From assembly GCA_950097015.1 (NCBI GenBank), contig CATNEN010000008.1, forward strand, positions 3,472,001 through 3,536,000: a stretch of DNA of 64,000 nucleotides, read 5' to 3'. The first letter of the stretch is position 1. Every line of letters begins with the position of its first letter. This document shows positions 42,214-53,408 of this stretch, in pieces. The notes beneath the pieces are model-generated. The model did no database searches. It was given only the letters and a program-made list of their open reading frames with translations, and had not been told where the DNA came from. The stretch comes from Macrostomum hystrix. Taxonomy: Eukaryota > Platyhelminthes > Macrostomidae. Made by a program: the position numbers and the translations under genes.

Positions 42214-42511
42214 GTAAGTAAATTCAACTCGAAGACCAAGACAGCAGATTCTTGTGCTGAAACTGCACCGTTGCTGCTGTCCGTTGATTTTTATGCCTCT
42301 CCAAGAACTGGTCTAACACCTTATTGCTTGGCTCGGTTGAATTGCACAACGGCTACCTCTGAGCCTATTTTTGTCTGCTTGTTTTGCAGCTGGTTGCTTT
42401 TAGCTGGGCACCAATTTGTAGATTTATTAGAAATCTGCCAAATTTCTTATCAACTTGTCTGTTTGTCCGGTTTTAACACATCTTCATCTACTTCTCTTTA
42501 ATATGATCTAT

Positions 42512-43163
42512 TCCGCCTTCATTTCACCCCTTTCCGTCTTGATCTCACCCCTTTCCGCTTTAATCTCACCCCTTTCCGCTTTTATCTCACCCTTTCCGCT
42601 TTTATCTCACCCTTTCCGCCTTGATCTCACCTCTTTCTGCCTTAATCTCACCCCTTTCTACCTTAATCTCACCCCTTTCCGCCTTGATCTCACCCCTTTT
42701 CACCTTGATCTCATCCCTTTCCGCCTTGATCTCACCCCTTTTCACCTTGATCTCACCCCTTTCCGCCTTGATCTCACCCCTTTTCACCTTGATCTCACCC
42801 CTTTCCGCCTTCATCTCATATCTTTCCGCCTTCATCTCATATCTTTCCGCCTTCATCTCATATCTTTCCGCCTTGATCTCACCCCTTTTCACCTTGATCT
42901 CACCCCTTTCCGCCTTCATCTCATATCTTTCCGCCTTCATCTCATATCTTTCCGCCTTCATCTCATATCTTTCCGCCTTCATCTCATATCTTTCCGCCTT
43001 CATCTCATATCTTTCCGCCTTCATCTCATATCTTTCCGCCTTCATCTCATATCTTTCGGCCTTCATCTCATATCTTTCCGCCTTCATCTCATATCTTTCC
43101 GCCTTCATCTCATATCTTTCCGCCTTCATCTCATATCTTTCCGCCTTCATCTCACCCTTTCTC
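42512..43163. repeat. 21-bp pyrimidine-rich minisatellite in intron B-C, unit 4
   Basis: Expanded CCTTCATCTCATATCTTT array as in units 2 and 3. Confidence 0.92.
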
Positions 43164-43656
43164 ATAGTGATTCAAAATAATTTAAAGCACTTAGATCATT
43201 ACATGATTAGCCATTGCAGACAGCAAAGTAGCACTTGTTGTTGTCCTCTTTTAGTTTTTAATCCAACTTGAGCTGAATCTGGCTAAAGTGTGAATCTTTG
43301 TGCAATAATCTTCAGTTTTGAGTGAGTGCATGTGACCCTTTTCACGAGATTTTATACGAGAGTAGCTCGTTGTTTTAATTTTTTTAAATCCGTGCGATAA
43401 AAGCAAAAAGTTACAATATTTGTAATTCTGCAGTTAAAAAATAATCTATTGTTCAAGCATGCTTATACTAGTTTAGTAATTAATAATTAATGAGGAGTCC
43501 GTCCCGTTTAAATTCTGTGGAGACTGAAGATTCCTTGCGTCCTACTATAAGTAGCGCTATTCGGTGATAATTATTTTAACTGAAAAAAGAAAAAATACTT
43601 TTTTGCCCTACTGTCAGTAGTGCATCGCGGAAATCATTACCTCTTTTTATTCCCAG

Positions 43657-44301
43657 CGAGTGCGCGGCCTCCTAGCCAGAATTCGCTATCAACGCCTGCG
43701 CGCCGCCTGGACCATCGCCGTGCGCTATCGCCGCTACCGGATTAGAGCCCACATTCTTCGCGTCTGCGCCGCCTTCGCCGGAGTTGGCCAGCGTCGCGAT
43801 CTCGGTCGCGGCGTCGAATGGCCTCGTGGGGAGCCTCCGGCCCTGGCCGGCCTGCTGGCCCAGCTGCGCCGGGTCCAAAACCGCTGGCGAGCCGAGCGCA
43901 TGCTGGCCTCGATTCCCAGGCACGAGAGGCCGGAATTCCGGCTCAAACTGGCCAGCTGCGAGCTGCTGCTTGGCACCGACCGGCTGAGGGCCGGCCTGCC
44001 GCGCCGTTGGCTCGGCGAGTACCAGCTGCCCAGGCCGAGGGCGGCTGCCAAGATGCCGGGCCAGCTGCTGTTCTCCCACCCGGTTCTGAAGGCCGAGCGC
44101 GGCGGCGGCTTCAAGTTGACCCGGCGGTGCCTCCTCATCAGCGGCCTGGGCGTTGCCAAGGCGGATCAGAACGGCGCCGCCCTGATTGGCCCAGTGCGCC
44201 AGTTGTCCGGCCTGGCCTGGGTGTCCCTGACTCGGCTGGCCACCGATCCCACCGTCTGCCTGGCGTTCGATGGCCGCGGCTCCGGTGGCGACCTTCTCAT
44301 G
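43657..44301 (+). CDS. Class I myosin exon C (IQ2 and TH1), unit 4
   Basis: Open frame with the same silent changes as unit 3. Confidence 0.8.
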
Positions 44302-44317
44302 GTGAGATTCAGTGGCA

Positions 44318-45732
44318 TTGGGGGCGGATAAATCTAGGATTTGAGGGCGGATGAATCTAGGATTTGAGGGCGGATGAATATAGGATTGGGGGCGGATGAA
44401 TATAGGATTGGGGCGGATGAATCTAGGACTCGGGGGGCGGACGAATCTAGGATTGGGGGGCGGATGAATCTAGGATTAGAGGCGTATGAATCTAGGATTG
44501 GGGGCGGAGGAATCTAGGATTAGAGGCGTATAAATCTAGGACTGTGGGGGGCGGATGAATCTAGGATTTAGGGGCGGATGAATCTAGGATTGGGGGGCCG
44601 GATAAATCTATTATTTTAGGGCGGATGAATTTAGGATTGGGGGCGAATGAATCTAGGATTGGGGGGGGGCGGATGAATCTAGGATTGGGGGCGGATGAAT
44701 TTAGGATTGGGAGGGCGGATGAATCTAGGATTGGGAGGGCGGATAAATCTATTATTTTAGGGCGGATGAATTTAGGATTGGGGGCGGATGAATTTAGGAT
44801 TGGGGGTGGATGAATCTAGGACTGGAGGCGGATGAATCTAGGATTGGGAGGGCGGATAAATCTATTATTTTAGGGCGGATGAATCTAGGATTGGGGGCGG
44901 ATGAATCTAGGATTGGGGTCCGATGAATCTAGGATTGAGGGCGGATGAATCTAGGATTGGGGGGCGGATGAATATAGGATTGGGGGGGGCGGATAAATCT
45001 ATTATTTTAGGGCGTATGAATCTAGGATTGGGGGGCGGATGAATCTAGGATTGGGAGGGCAGATAAATCTATTATTTTAGGGTGGATGAATTTAGGATTG
45101 GGGGTGGATGAATCTGGACTGGAGGCGGATGAATCTAGGATTGGGGGGCGGATAAATCTATTATTTTAGGGCGTATGAATCTAGGATTGGGGGGCGGATG
45201 AATCTAGGATTGGGAGGGCGGATAAATCTATTATTTTAGGGTGGATGAATTTAGGATTGGGGGTGGATGAATCTAGGACTGGAGGCGGATGAATATAGGA
45301 TTGGGGGGGGCGGATAAATCTATTATTTTAGGGCGGATGAATCTAGGATTGGGGGCGGATGAATCTAGGATTGGGAGGGCGGATAAATCTATTATTTTAG
45401 GGTGGATGAATTTAGGATTGGGGGTGGATGAATCTAGGACTGGGGGGCGGATGAATTTAGGATTGGGGGCGGATGAATCTAGGACTGGGGGGCGGATGAA
45501 TCTAGGATTGGGGGGGCGGATAAATCTATTATTTTAGGGCGGATGAATGTAGGATTGGGGGCGGATGAATCTAGGATTGGGGGGCGGATGAATCTAGGAT
45601 TGGGGGGACGGATGAATCTAGGATTGGGGTCGGATGAATCTAGGATTGAGGGCGGATGAATCTAGGATTGAGGGCGGATGAATCTAGGATTGGGGGGCGG
45701 ATGAATCTAGGTTTGGGGGGGGCGGATAAATC
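44318..45732. repeat. Intron C-D array, unit 4 (empty retrotransposon site)
   Basis: Uninterrupted GGATGAATCTAGGATTG array. The pre-insertion site reads GGCGGATGAATATAGGATTG around 44370-44388. Removing the element and one GAAT from unit 2 or 3 gives exactly this. Confidence 0.93.
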
Positions 45733-45778
45733 TAGGATCGAAGGACAGTTCAGGGCCAAAATCTAGGCGATCTCCTAG

Positions 45779-46102
45779 TCGCTGACTCAGTTCACAAACG
45801 CACCGTCGAGTTGGAATCCGGTGGGAACCCTCCGTCCCATCGGCCAGGTGCTGACGAATGACGCCGGAGTGCCACTGACAACCGAGGAGCGCCTCACGGA
45901 GCTGGTCGCTGTGCTCCGCAGGGCCTGCCAACTGGCTGGTCGCGACCTGTCTGTGCGGCTGGCCGACCGGCTGGCATTCCGTTGCCATGGCAACAGCAAG
46001 CCGGCCTGCCAGGTGGATGTAAGGCAGGCAGATGCTGGCGGCGGTGGTCCCAGACTAACAAAAAGTCCAGCCGGAGCTGGGGTTCTGCAGCTGCAGCTCT
46101 GA
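45779..46102 (+). CDS. Class I myosin exon D, unit 4
   Basis: Same protein as exon D of unit 1. It is followed by the AT-rich flank 46103-46959. Confidence 0.8.
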   Translation, partial: SLTQFTNAPSSWNPVGTLRPIGQVLTNDAGVPLTTEERLTELVAVLRRACQLAGRDLSVRLADRLAFRCHGNSKPACQVDVRQADAGGGGPRLTKSPAGAGVLQLQL

Positions 46103-46959
46103 CACAGTCTGACGTTCGGACAAATATATTGAATTGAACAATTGAATTTAAATTCGCACCAACAATTATAACACAATGAGATTTATTTTTTTCTGATAAT
46201 GAAAGATATACATTTTACGCTCATGGTTTTTCGAGTATCTACTGAAAGTAATACTGATATTTTTAAACAAACTTGTTCAAATCGTCAAATCTAACAACGG
46301 ATTCTAACCCAATTCGAATTTTTTAATGTCATAAGGCTGAGACGTTTGTGCATTATATAGCACAGCACCCAGTACTGTACGGCTAAATCATGTATTGTCT
46401 GTGTTAAGGCATAGCTATACTATACATAAAAAGTTCCATCATGCCGTTAAGTGCTTTCTAAAAATTCCTTTAACAGTTTTTTAATATTTCGCGCAAGTTT
46501 AAAACGGCATTTTTGTTAGTCCAGCGAAATAATATAATATGCTATAGTTGATGTTCAATAACTGCTGGCTATTTTTGTAAGCTAATAAGCGGTTCATTTT
46601 CATCATTGATTATTATTGAAATCGAGTTTTATTAAACACTTTTTTAAACAATACGAGAACCTTATTACGCGTACAGAATTAATTATAACAAAAACAAAAA
46701 ATATATTTTTTAGTCTACGTTCGTTGATTGGGCGCTGTCGCGTGTTTGCTACTACTTTTATATATCGGATACTTTTTAAAGACGTATTGGCAGAACATTG
46801 ACTTGATTGACTTGATTTTTTATATTTTTGTCATTGAATTGCTGACTGTTTATTTTCCAGTTAGTTAGGCGAACAACAGTTGAACAATGCTTGTTAAAAA
46901 TGCGACTGAACTTAAAGTGAAACAAGTTGATTTGATAAGCGGACAATGCAATGAGCAAC

Positions 46960-47132
46960 GTTCACCAGTCATTCAGCCATCACCCACCAGTCATTCAGGC
47001 ATCACCCATCAGTCATTCAGGCATCACCCATCAGTCATTCAGGCATCACCCATCAGTCATTCAGGCATCACCCATCAGTCATTCAGGCATCACCCATCAG
47101 TCATTCAGCCATCACGCACCAGTCATTCAGGT
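46960..47132. repeat. 22-bp minisatellite downstream of KRI1, unit 4
   Basis: TCATTCAGGCATCACCCATC array, starting three bases beyond the KRI1 stop codon, so it may be transcribed as the KRI1 3' UTR. Confidence 0.9.
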
Positions 47133-47134
47133 CA

Positions 47135-47830
47135 TCAGTCTGCCCTAGTCGCCTCGGCGCCGCCTGTCTTCAGCTGCTGTCGCCGCATTCGCCGGAACTG
47201 CTTGGGGTCGATGCCCAGCTCCAGCAGTCGCTGCTCGCTGATCTGCAGCCTGTCATCGGATTTGGACTTCGGCTTCGACTTGTTCAACTTCTTAGACTTC
47301 AGCTTGGCCTTGCGGAGGTCAGGCGTTGCGTCCGCAGACAGTTTGGCTTTCTTGGCCGCTGGGGGTTCCTCGGCTGCTGACAGCTCCGCTTGCCGCGGCT
47401 GCGGTCGCTTCTTGCGCGATCTGGGCACGGCCTCTTCGGATATCCCGGAGGTGGCAGCATCAGCAGCAGCAGTATCTTTGGTCTTCTTGTTCTTCTTCTT
47501 TTGCCGGCGTCGCTTCTTCCGCGTGTCGCCAGTTGATTGGCTCTCGGCATCGGCGTTGCTGTCGAGCACGTCTCGGCCTGATGAGGCCGCCCTAGCCCAG
47601 GCCTGCTCATCGGCAAACTGGGCAGCTGCCAGCAGGCGCTTCATCATGCCCGGCATGAGCTGGGCTTTGCGCTCCTGCAGCCGGGCGCTGCGAAACCGGC
47701 GCCTGTCGCGCCAGTCGGCCTCGCGGTCCCGGTACTGGCTGGCCTTGCGCAGAGAGCACCAAGCGTTCAGCTCGCGATCGTCGGCAAGGAGAATCTCGGC
47801 TGCAGTCAGACCGAAATCGTTCGGCTCCAC
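47135..47830 (-). CDS. KRI1: KRI1 homolog, exon 6 (conserved C-terminal domain)
   Basis: KRI1 is a nucleolar protein that binds KRR1 and is needed for 40S ribosomal subunit assembly. This exon (residues 601-831 of my model) opens VEPNDFGLTAAEILLADD, then LNAWCSLRK, the most conserved KRI1 block. After it come arginine-rich helices, a basic run RKKRRRQKKKNKK that could be a nuclear or nucleolar signal, and a lysine-rich tail ending GGAEATRAD. The acceptor is GACTTCCAG, phase 0. The block is the continuation of PCRFNYRQ in exon 5, as in other KRI1 proteins. The last 199 bp are what was copied into the other duplication units. No AATAAA follows closely. Confidence 0.92.
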   Translation of the reverse strand: MEPNDFGLTAAEILLADDRELNAWCSLRKASQYRDREADWRDRRRFRSARLQERKAQLMPGMMKRLLAAAQFADEQAWARAASSGRDVLDSNADAESQSTGDTRKKRRRQKKKNKKTKDTAAADAATSGISEEAVPRSRKKRPQPRQAELSAAEEPPAAKKAKLSADATPDLRKAKLKSKKLNKSKPKSKSDDRLQISEQRLLELGIDPKQFRRMRRQQLKTGGAEATRAD

Positions 47831-47877
47831 CTGGAAGTCATTGGAGTGCCAGGCTTTCATTCGGGGAATGCAGAGGT

Positions 47878-48430
47878 GAATGTGGGATAAACTCATCAGT
47901 GGATGTGGGATAAACTCATCAGTGGATGTGGGATAAACTCATCAGTGGATGTGGGATAAACTCATCAGTGGATGTGGGATAAACTCATCAGTGGATGTGG
48001 GATAAACTCATCAGTGGATGTGGGATAAACTCATCAGTGGATGTGGGATAAACTCATCAGTGGATGTGGGATAAACTCATCAGTGGATGTGGGATAAACT
48101 CATCAGTTGATGTGGGATAAACTCATCAGTGGATGTGGGATAAACTCATCAGTGGATGTGGGATAAACTCATCAGTTGATGTGGGATAAACTCATCAGTG
48201 GATGTGGGATAAACTCATCAGTGAATGTGGGATAAACTCATCAGTGGATGTGGTATAAACTCATCAGTGGATGTGGGATAAACTCATCAGTGAATGTGGG
48301 ATAAACCCATCAGTGGATGTGGGATAAACTCATCAGTGGATGTGGGATAAACTCATCAGTGAATGTGGGATAAACCCATCAGTGGATGTGGGATAAACTC
48401 ATCAGTGGATGTGGGATAAACTCATCAGTG
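47878..48430. repeat. 23-bp minisatellite in KRI1 intron 5
   Basis: About two dozen 23-bp units with core GTGGGATAAACTCATCAGTG fill the intron 47831-48443. On the gene strand they begin about 15 bases after the donor. A few units have T or A variants (GTTGATG, GTGAATG). Confidence 0.93.
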
Positions 48431-48443
48431 ATTGCATCAGCAC

Positions 48444-49529
48444 CTGTCGATAGTTGAACCGACAGGGCAGGTCGGGCTCCCCGGGTCCAGCCCTTATCAG
48501 GTCCTCGGCGCCAAGCTTGTCCGCCTCATCCTGCAGTTGCCTACGCAGCGCCTCGACCGACTCCAAGTCCGCCTCGCCCTCGCCGTCCTCGTCCTCGCTA
48601 AACTCTGGCTTCTTTTCAATCTTCTTATTCCCAGCAGCATCGTCGATCTCGCCGTAGAATTCCTCGCCGAATAGACTAGCCATTCGCCGATCGTGCTCGG
48701 CCGGATCGAAGTCCTCTTCGAGGAAGTCGCCGCCCAGCGTCTCGGCGACTCGGTCGGTTTTGTCGCCCTTGCCATTATTGACCTCGCCGTGGACATCGGC
48801 GATGCCGGCATTGCGCCGCAGACGTTCGAGTCGCCTTTCCAACTCGGCCGCCTTCATCTGGGCGACGGCGTCGAACTCCCGACGACGGGCCAGCCGGTCC
48901 GCTTTCCGACGCGCCCGAAGCTCGGCCCGACGACGCGCCCGATCGGCGTCCGAAGTCGACTGACGCAGCGAGTCGCCGATGCGGCGAGGATAACTGCGAA
49001 TGCCAACAGACCCGGAGTCGCCTGCATCCTCCTGTGGAGCCTCATCATCGTCATCATCAGTTTCATCCACAGCCGCTGCCGACCGATGCCCGCCTTGCCG
49101 CAGTTCCAGTCGGAGCAGCTCGGCGCTGGCCTCCTCTTCTGCTTTGTCTAGTGGCTCCGGCTCAGCCGCTGCTGAAGAAGAAGACTTCTTGACGACGAAC
49201 AGCTCACCGTCTTCGTCGTCATCTTCCTCTAAGAGGCCGTCGCCGCTGGCGAAGGTGCGCTTAAAGCCCGACTCGAACTCGGGATCGCGCTCGTCTGTTC
49301 GAACATTCCAACGCGACTCAAACTCGGACTGGCGAGTTAGGAAGGCCTCGTCCTCTGAGAGTTGCTCCTCAGCTTCTTTATCTTCCTCCGTGTCGGATTC
49401 CTCTGTTGCAGCCTTCTTCTGCTGCTGCCGCTGCGGCTGACGCCAGAACTCCTTGGTGATGTAATCCCGGAGATAGCGCTCCGCCTCAGTTAGACGGCCC
49501 TCGTTAGTCCAGTGACGCTTCAGCTTGGC
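48444..49529 (-). CDS. KRI1: KRI1 homolog, exon 5
   Basis: The 362-codon exon (residues 239-600) has phase 0 at both ends: acceptor GCACCCAG and donor CAG|GTGCTG. It opens AKLKRHWTNEGRLTEAERYL and RDYITKEFW, the KRI1 'W-T-N ... FLRDYI' motif. A serine/acid-rich linker follows, then FESRWNVR, SYPRRIGDSLR, a long arginine-rich helix (RARRRAELRARRKADR), and EEDFDPAEHDRRM (family form DFDPxxHDxxM) with an acidic stretch. It ends PCRFNYRQ. The order of these blocks matches KRI1 from yeast to human. Confidence 0.93.
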
Positions 49530-49574
49530 CTGGGTGCGTGGGCGGGTGGGATCAGATTGGGACAAATGCCCACT

Positions 49575-50010
49575 AACACCTGACAGCTCACCCCTCACCT
49601 GACCTACCACTCCCCTCACCTGACAGCCCACCCTCGCCTGACCTACCAATCCCCTCGCCTGACCTACCAATCCCCTCGCCTGACCTACCAATCCCCTCGC
49701 CTGACCTACCAATCCCTTCACCTGACCTACCAATCCCTTCACCTGACCTACCAATCCCTTCACCTGACTTATCAATCCCCTCACCTGACCTACCAGTCCC
49801 TTCACCTGACTTACCAATCCCCTCACCTGACCTACCAGTCCCTTCACCTGACCTACCAATCCCCTTGCCTGACCTACCAATCCCCTCGCCTGACCTACCA
49901 ATCCCCTCACCTGACCTACAAATCCCTTCACCTGACCTACCAGTCCCTTCACCTGACCTACCAATCCCCTCACCTGACCTACCAATCCCTCACCTGACCT
50001 ACAAATCCTC
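49575..50010. repeat. 21-bp minisatellite in KRI1 intron 4, each unit with a 5' splice site consensus
   Basis: About 20 units on the + strand read CCCTCACCTGACCTACCAAT. On the transcribed strand each holds CAGGTGAGG, a near-perfect 5' splice site, like the real donor CTG|GTGAGG at 50031. The array fills most of intron 4 (49530-50031). Confidence 0.92.
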
Positions 50011-50031
50011 AACTGACAGCCCACCCCTCAC

Positions 50032-50218
50032 CAGATCAGCCTTGCACTCAGGTTCCAGGCCCTCGCCGGCGTCAGAAGGCTCAGCCACGAACCGATGCAG
50101 CCGCAGCATGGGGTCCGCCTCGCCGCCGTCTGTTGCTTGATTTTGGCCGCGACGCTGCACCAGAAAGTCGTCATCGTCAGTTGCGCTTTCGTCGCCATTT
50201 GATTTAGCTTCGGAGGCA
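50032..50218 (-). CDS. KRI1: KRI1 homolog, exon 4
   Basis: The 187-nt exon (acceptor AACTTGCAG, donor CTG|GTGAGG, in phase 2, out phase 0) codes for ASEAKSNGDES, a run of aspartates, DFLVQRRGQ and a segment ending EPECKADL. In KRI1 relatives this region is an acidic linker with a short LLxKR-type motif before the 'W-T-N' block of exon 5. It was assigned mainly from phase and continuity. A 20-bp array lies on its far side. Confidence 0.82.
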
Positions 50219-50261
50219 CTGCAAGTTTTTATAGAAGGAAAATTTACGGAGAATGAAATTG

Positions 50262-52125
50262 CTGAGGAAGGCACAGAATGGCAGAGGAAGGCACAGAATG
50301 GCAGAGGAAGGCACAGAATGGCACAGGAGGGCACAGAATGGCACAGGAAGGCACAGAATGGCACAGGAAGGCACAGAATGGCAGAGGAAGGCACAGAATG
50401 GCACAGGAGGGCACAGAATGGCAGAGGAAGGCACAGAATGGCACAGGAAGGCACAGAATGGCACAGGAAGGCACAGAATGGCAGAGGAAGGCACAGAATG
50501 GCACAGGAAGGCACAGAATGGCACAGAATGGCACAGGAAGGCACAGAATGGCAGAGGAAGGCACAGAATGGCACAGGAAGGCACAGAATGGCACAGGAAG
50601 GCACAGAATGGCACAGGAAGGCACAGAATGGCAGAGGAAGGCACAGAATGGCAGAGGAAGGCACAGGAAGGCACAGAATGGCACAGGAAGGCACAGAATG
50701 GCAGAGGAAGGCACAGAATGGCACAGGAAGGCACAGAATGGCACAGGAAGGCACAGAATGGCACAGGAAGGCACAGAATGGCAGAGGAAGGCACAGGAAG
50801 GCACAGGAAGGCACAGGAAGGCACAGAATGGCACAGGAAGGCACAGAATGGCACAGGAAGGCACAGAATGGCAGAGGAAGGCACAGAATGGCACAGGAAG
50901 GCACAGAATGGCATGGGAAGGCACAGAATGGCACAGGAAGGCACAGAATGGCAGAGGAAGGCACAGGAAGGCACAGGAAGGCACAGGAAGGCACAGAATG
51001 GCACAGGAAGGCACAGAATGGCACAGGAAGGCACAGAATGGCAGAGGAAGGCACAGAATGGCACAGGAGGGCACAGAATGGCAGAGGAAGGCACAGAATG
51101 GCACAGGAAGGCACAGAATGGCACAAGAAGGCACAGAATGGCAGAGGAAGGCACAGAATGGCAGAGGAAGGCACAGAATGGCACAGGAGGGCACAGAATG
51201 GCACAGGAAGGCACAGAATGGCAGAGGAAGGCAAAGAATGGCAGAGGAAGGCACAGAATGGCACAGGAAAGCACAGAATGGCACAGGAAGGCACAGAATG
51301 GCAGAGGAAGGCAAAGAATGGCAGAGGAAGGCACAGAATGGCAGAGGAAGGCACAGAATGGCACAGGAAGGCACAGAATGGCAGAGGAAGGCACAGAATG
51401 GCAGAGGAAGGCACAGAATGGCACAGGAGGGCACAGAATGGCACAGGAAGGCACAGAATGGCACAGGAAGGCACAGAATGGCAGAGGAAGGCACAGAATG
51501 GCACAGGAAGGCACAGAATGGCAGAGGAAGGCACAGAATGGCACAGGAAGGCACAGAATGGCACAAGAAGGCACAGAATGGCAGAGGAAGGCACAGAATG
51601 GCAGAGGAAGGCACAGAATGGCACAGGAGGGCACAGAATGGCACAGGAAGGCACAGAATGGCAGAGGAAGGCAAAGAATGGCAGAGGAAGGCACACAATG
51701 GCACAGGAAAGCACAGAATGGCACAGGAAAGCACAGAATGGCACAGGAAGGCACAGAATGGCAGAGGAAGGCACAGAATGGCACAGGAGGGCACAGAATG
51801 GCACAGGAAAGCACAGAATGGCACAGGAAGGCACAGAATGGCAGAGGAAGGCACAGAATGGCACAGGAGGGCACAGAATGGCACAGGAAGGCACAGAATG
51901 GCACAGGAAGGCACAGAATGGCAGAGGAAGGCACAGAATGGCACAGGAGGGCACAGAATGGCACAGGAAGGCACAGAATGGCACAGGAAGGCACAGAATG
52001 GCACAGGAAGGCACAGAATGGCACAGGAAGGCACAGAATGGCAGAGGAAGGTACAGAATGGCAGAGGAAGGCACAGAATGGCACAGGAAGGCACAGAATG
52101 GCAGAGGAAGGCACAGAATGGCACA
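50262..52125. repeat. 20-bp minisatellite, 1.86 kb, in KRI1 intron 3
   Basis: Roughly 90 units of GGCACAGAATGGCACAGGAA and a GGCAGAGGAA variant, with occasional ten-base half units, fill the intron between 50219 and 52138. They start about 13 bases from the donor. The phase of the 20-bp unit opens reading frames of more than 600 codons on both strands; these are not genes. Confidence 0.95.
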
Positions 52126-52138
52126 TAGCGGGTCTCAC

Positions 52139-52243
52139 TGAGCTCTAGCCAGGGAGTGTCGAATCTGTTCAGCTTCCTGCATATTGTGGCGCATACTGTC
52201 GCTGCTGTCAGGCTCAGTCGGTGCTCCATTGTCCTCGGATTTG
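52139..52243 (-). CDS. KRI1: KRI1 homolog, exon 3
   Basis: The 105-nt exon (acceptor CCACCTGGACAG, donor CTCA|GTGAGA, phase 2 at both ends) codes for KSEDNGAPTEPDSS and MQEAEQIRHSLARA. In KRI1 proteins the block after 'KVIL' has an acidic stretch and then a short helix of this type. This frame is the only one that joins both exon 2 and exon 4 without a stop. Confidence 0.8.
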
Positions 52244-52331
52244 CTGTCCAGGTGGTTGAGTAGGCGGGAGTGCAGCTAATTAATGTTTTGTGACACGCAG
52301 CAAAAGTACATTTGAGTTGAGCCAAACTTAC

Positions 52332-52683
52332 TAGGCACCCTCCAGCAGAAACTTTCTGTGAAACTCATTATAGTACATTGGCCGGTGCTTCTCAGCAGCA
52401 TCAGCGTCTGGCTCGCCATTGTCGGCTTCATCGTCCTCGCTGTTCTGTTCCTCCTGGAACCACCGGACCTCGGGGTCGTACAGGCGCTGATCGTTAGACT
52501 GCAGAGCTGCGTACACACGCAGGAAGCCAGCCTCCGTGTGCGGCGTCCAGCCACGACCCTCCGAGTCTGACGATGAGGATTCTGATTCCGAATGCGAATC
52601 GGATGCCGAATGATCCCCTTCCGTAGGCTTTGAGGCGCGAGATTTCGCTTCGCTCAGCTTCACATCACCGTATCTGTCCTTGA
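52332..52683 (-). CDS. KRI1: KRI1 homolog, exon 2
   Basis: The exon begins at KDRYGDVKL after a CCATCAG acceptor and ends FHRKFLLEGA at a strong GTAAGT donor. It contains a serine/acid stretch (SESESSSSDSE), FLRVYAALQSNDQRLYDPEV and RWFQEEQ, then RPMYYNEFHRKFLLE. These correspond to the KRI1 'FLKTL..LKKKDPxIYD' and 'kpMYLKDYERKVILE' blocks. The 352-nt length fits phase 1 in and phase 2 out. Intron 2 (52244-52331) is only 88 bp and is the one KRI1 intron without an array. Confidence 0.9.
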
Positions 52684-52759
52684 CTGATGGCAATTTGGTG
52701 ATTTGCTGAATACTCATATGCAGATACTAGTGACAAACTTCTGCACCTGACACATCTAC

Positions 52760-53370
52760 TCACCACACCTCATCTAGTCTTACTCTATCCAGATCTAGCC
52801 ACTATCCTAGTCCATTTCTAGCCACTATCCTAGCCCAGATCTAGCCACTATCCCAACCCCGATCTAGCCACTATCCCAACCCAGATCTAGCCACTATCCC
52901 AACCCAGATCTAGCCACTATCCTAGCCCATATCTAGCCACTATCCTAGCCCATTTCTAGCCACTATCCTAGCCCATATCTAGCCACTATTTCAACCCATA
53001 TCTAGCCACTATCCTAGCCCATATCTAGCCACTATCCTAGCCCATATCTAGCCACTATTTCAACCCATATCTAGCCACTATTCTAGCCCATATCTAGCCA
53101 CTATTTCAACCCATATCTAGCCACTATCCTAGCCCATATCTAGCCACTATCCTAGCCCATATCTAGCCACTATCCTAGCCCATATCTAGCCACTATCCTA
53201 GCCCATATCTAGCCACTATTTCAACCCATATCTAGCCACTATCCTAGCCCATATCTAGCCACTATCCGAGCCCATTTCTAGCCACTATTTTAACCCATGT
53301 CTAGCCACTATCCTAGCCCATATCTAGCCACTATTTCAACCCATGTCTAGCCACTATCCTAGCCCATTTC
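52760..53370. repeat. 23-bp minisatellite in KRI1 intron 1
   Basis: About 26 units of 23 bp with core TAGCCACTATCCTAGCCCAT fill most of intron 1 (52684-53408). A TTTCAACCC variant recurs about every third unit. Confidence 0.93.
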
Positions 53371-53408
53371 TCGCAGATATTAAGCTGTGTAACACAAGCA
53401 GCGCTTAC

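Larger units (their letters stand above)
39458..47333 (+). repeat. Segmental tandem duplication, unit 4 (no retrotransposon)
   Basis: The last direct repeat is 7876 bp. At its right edge the sequence continues without a break into the intact KRI1 last exon (GCAGACAGTTTGG from 47334), so this is the original right flank. The exon C-D array is uninterrupted across the site used by the element in units 2 and 3. Confidence 0.93.

Noticed and set aside
46887-47879. A 330-codon + strand frame across the KRI1 last exon
   Set aside because: Most of it is the antisense of conserved KRI1 coding sequence; the start lies in the myosin 3' flank and crosses a minisatellite.
47878-48430. Regular short repeats resembling a CRISPR array
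   Set aside because: The units are contiguous with no spacers, and the genome is eukaryotic with introns.
49999-52325. Open reading frames of 600-690 codons on both strands
   Set aside because: They exist in several frames at once because the 20-bp unit has no stop in those phases. The sequence lies in a KRI1 intron bordered by good splice sites.
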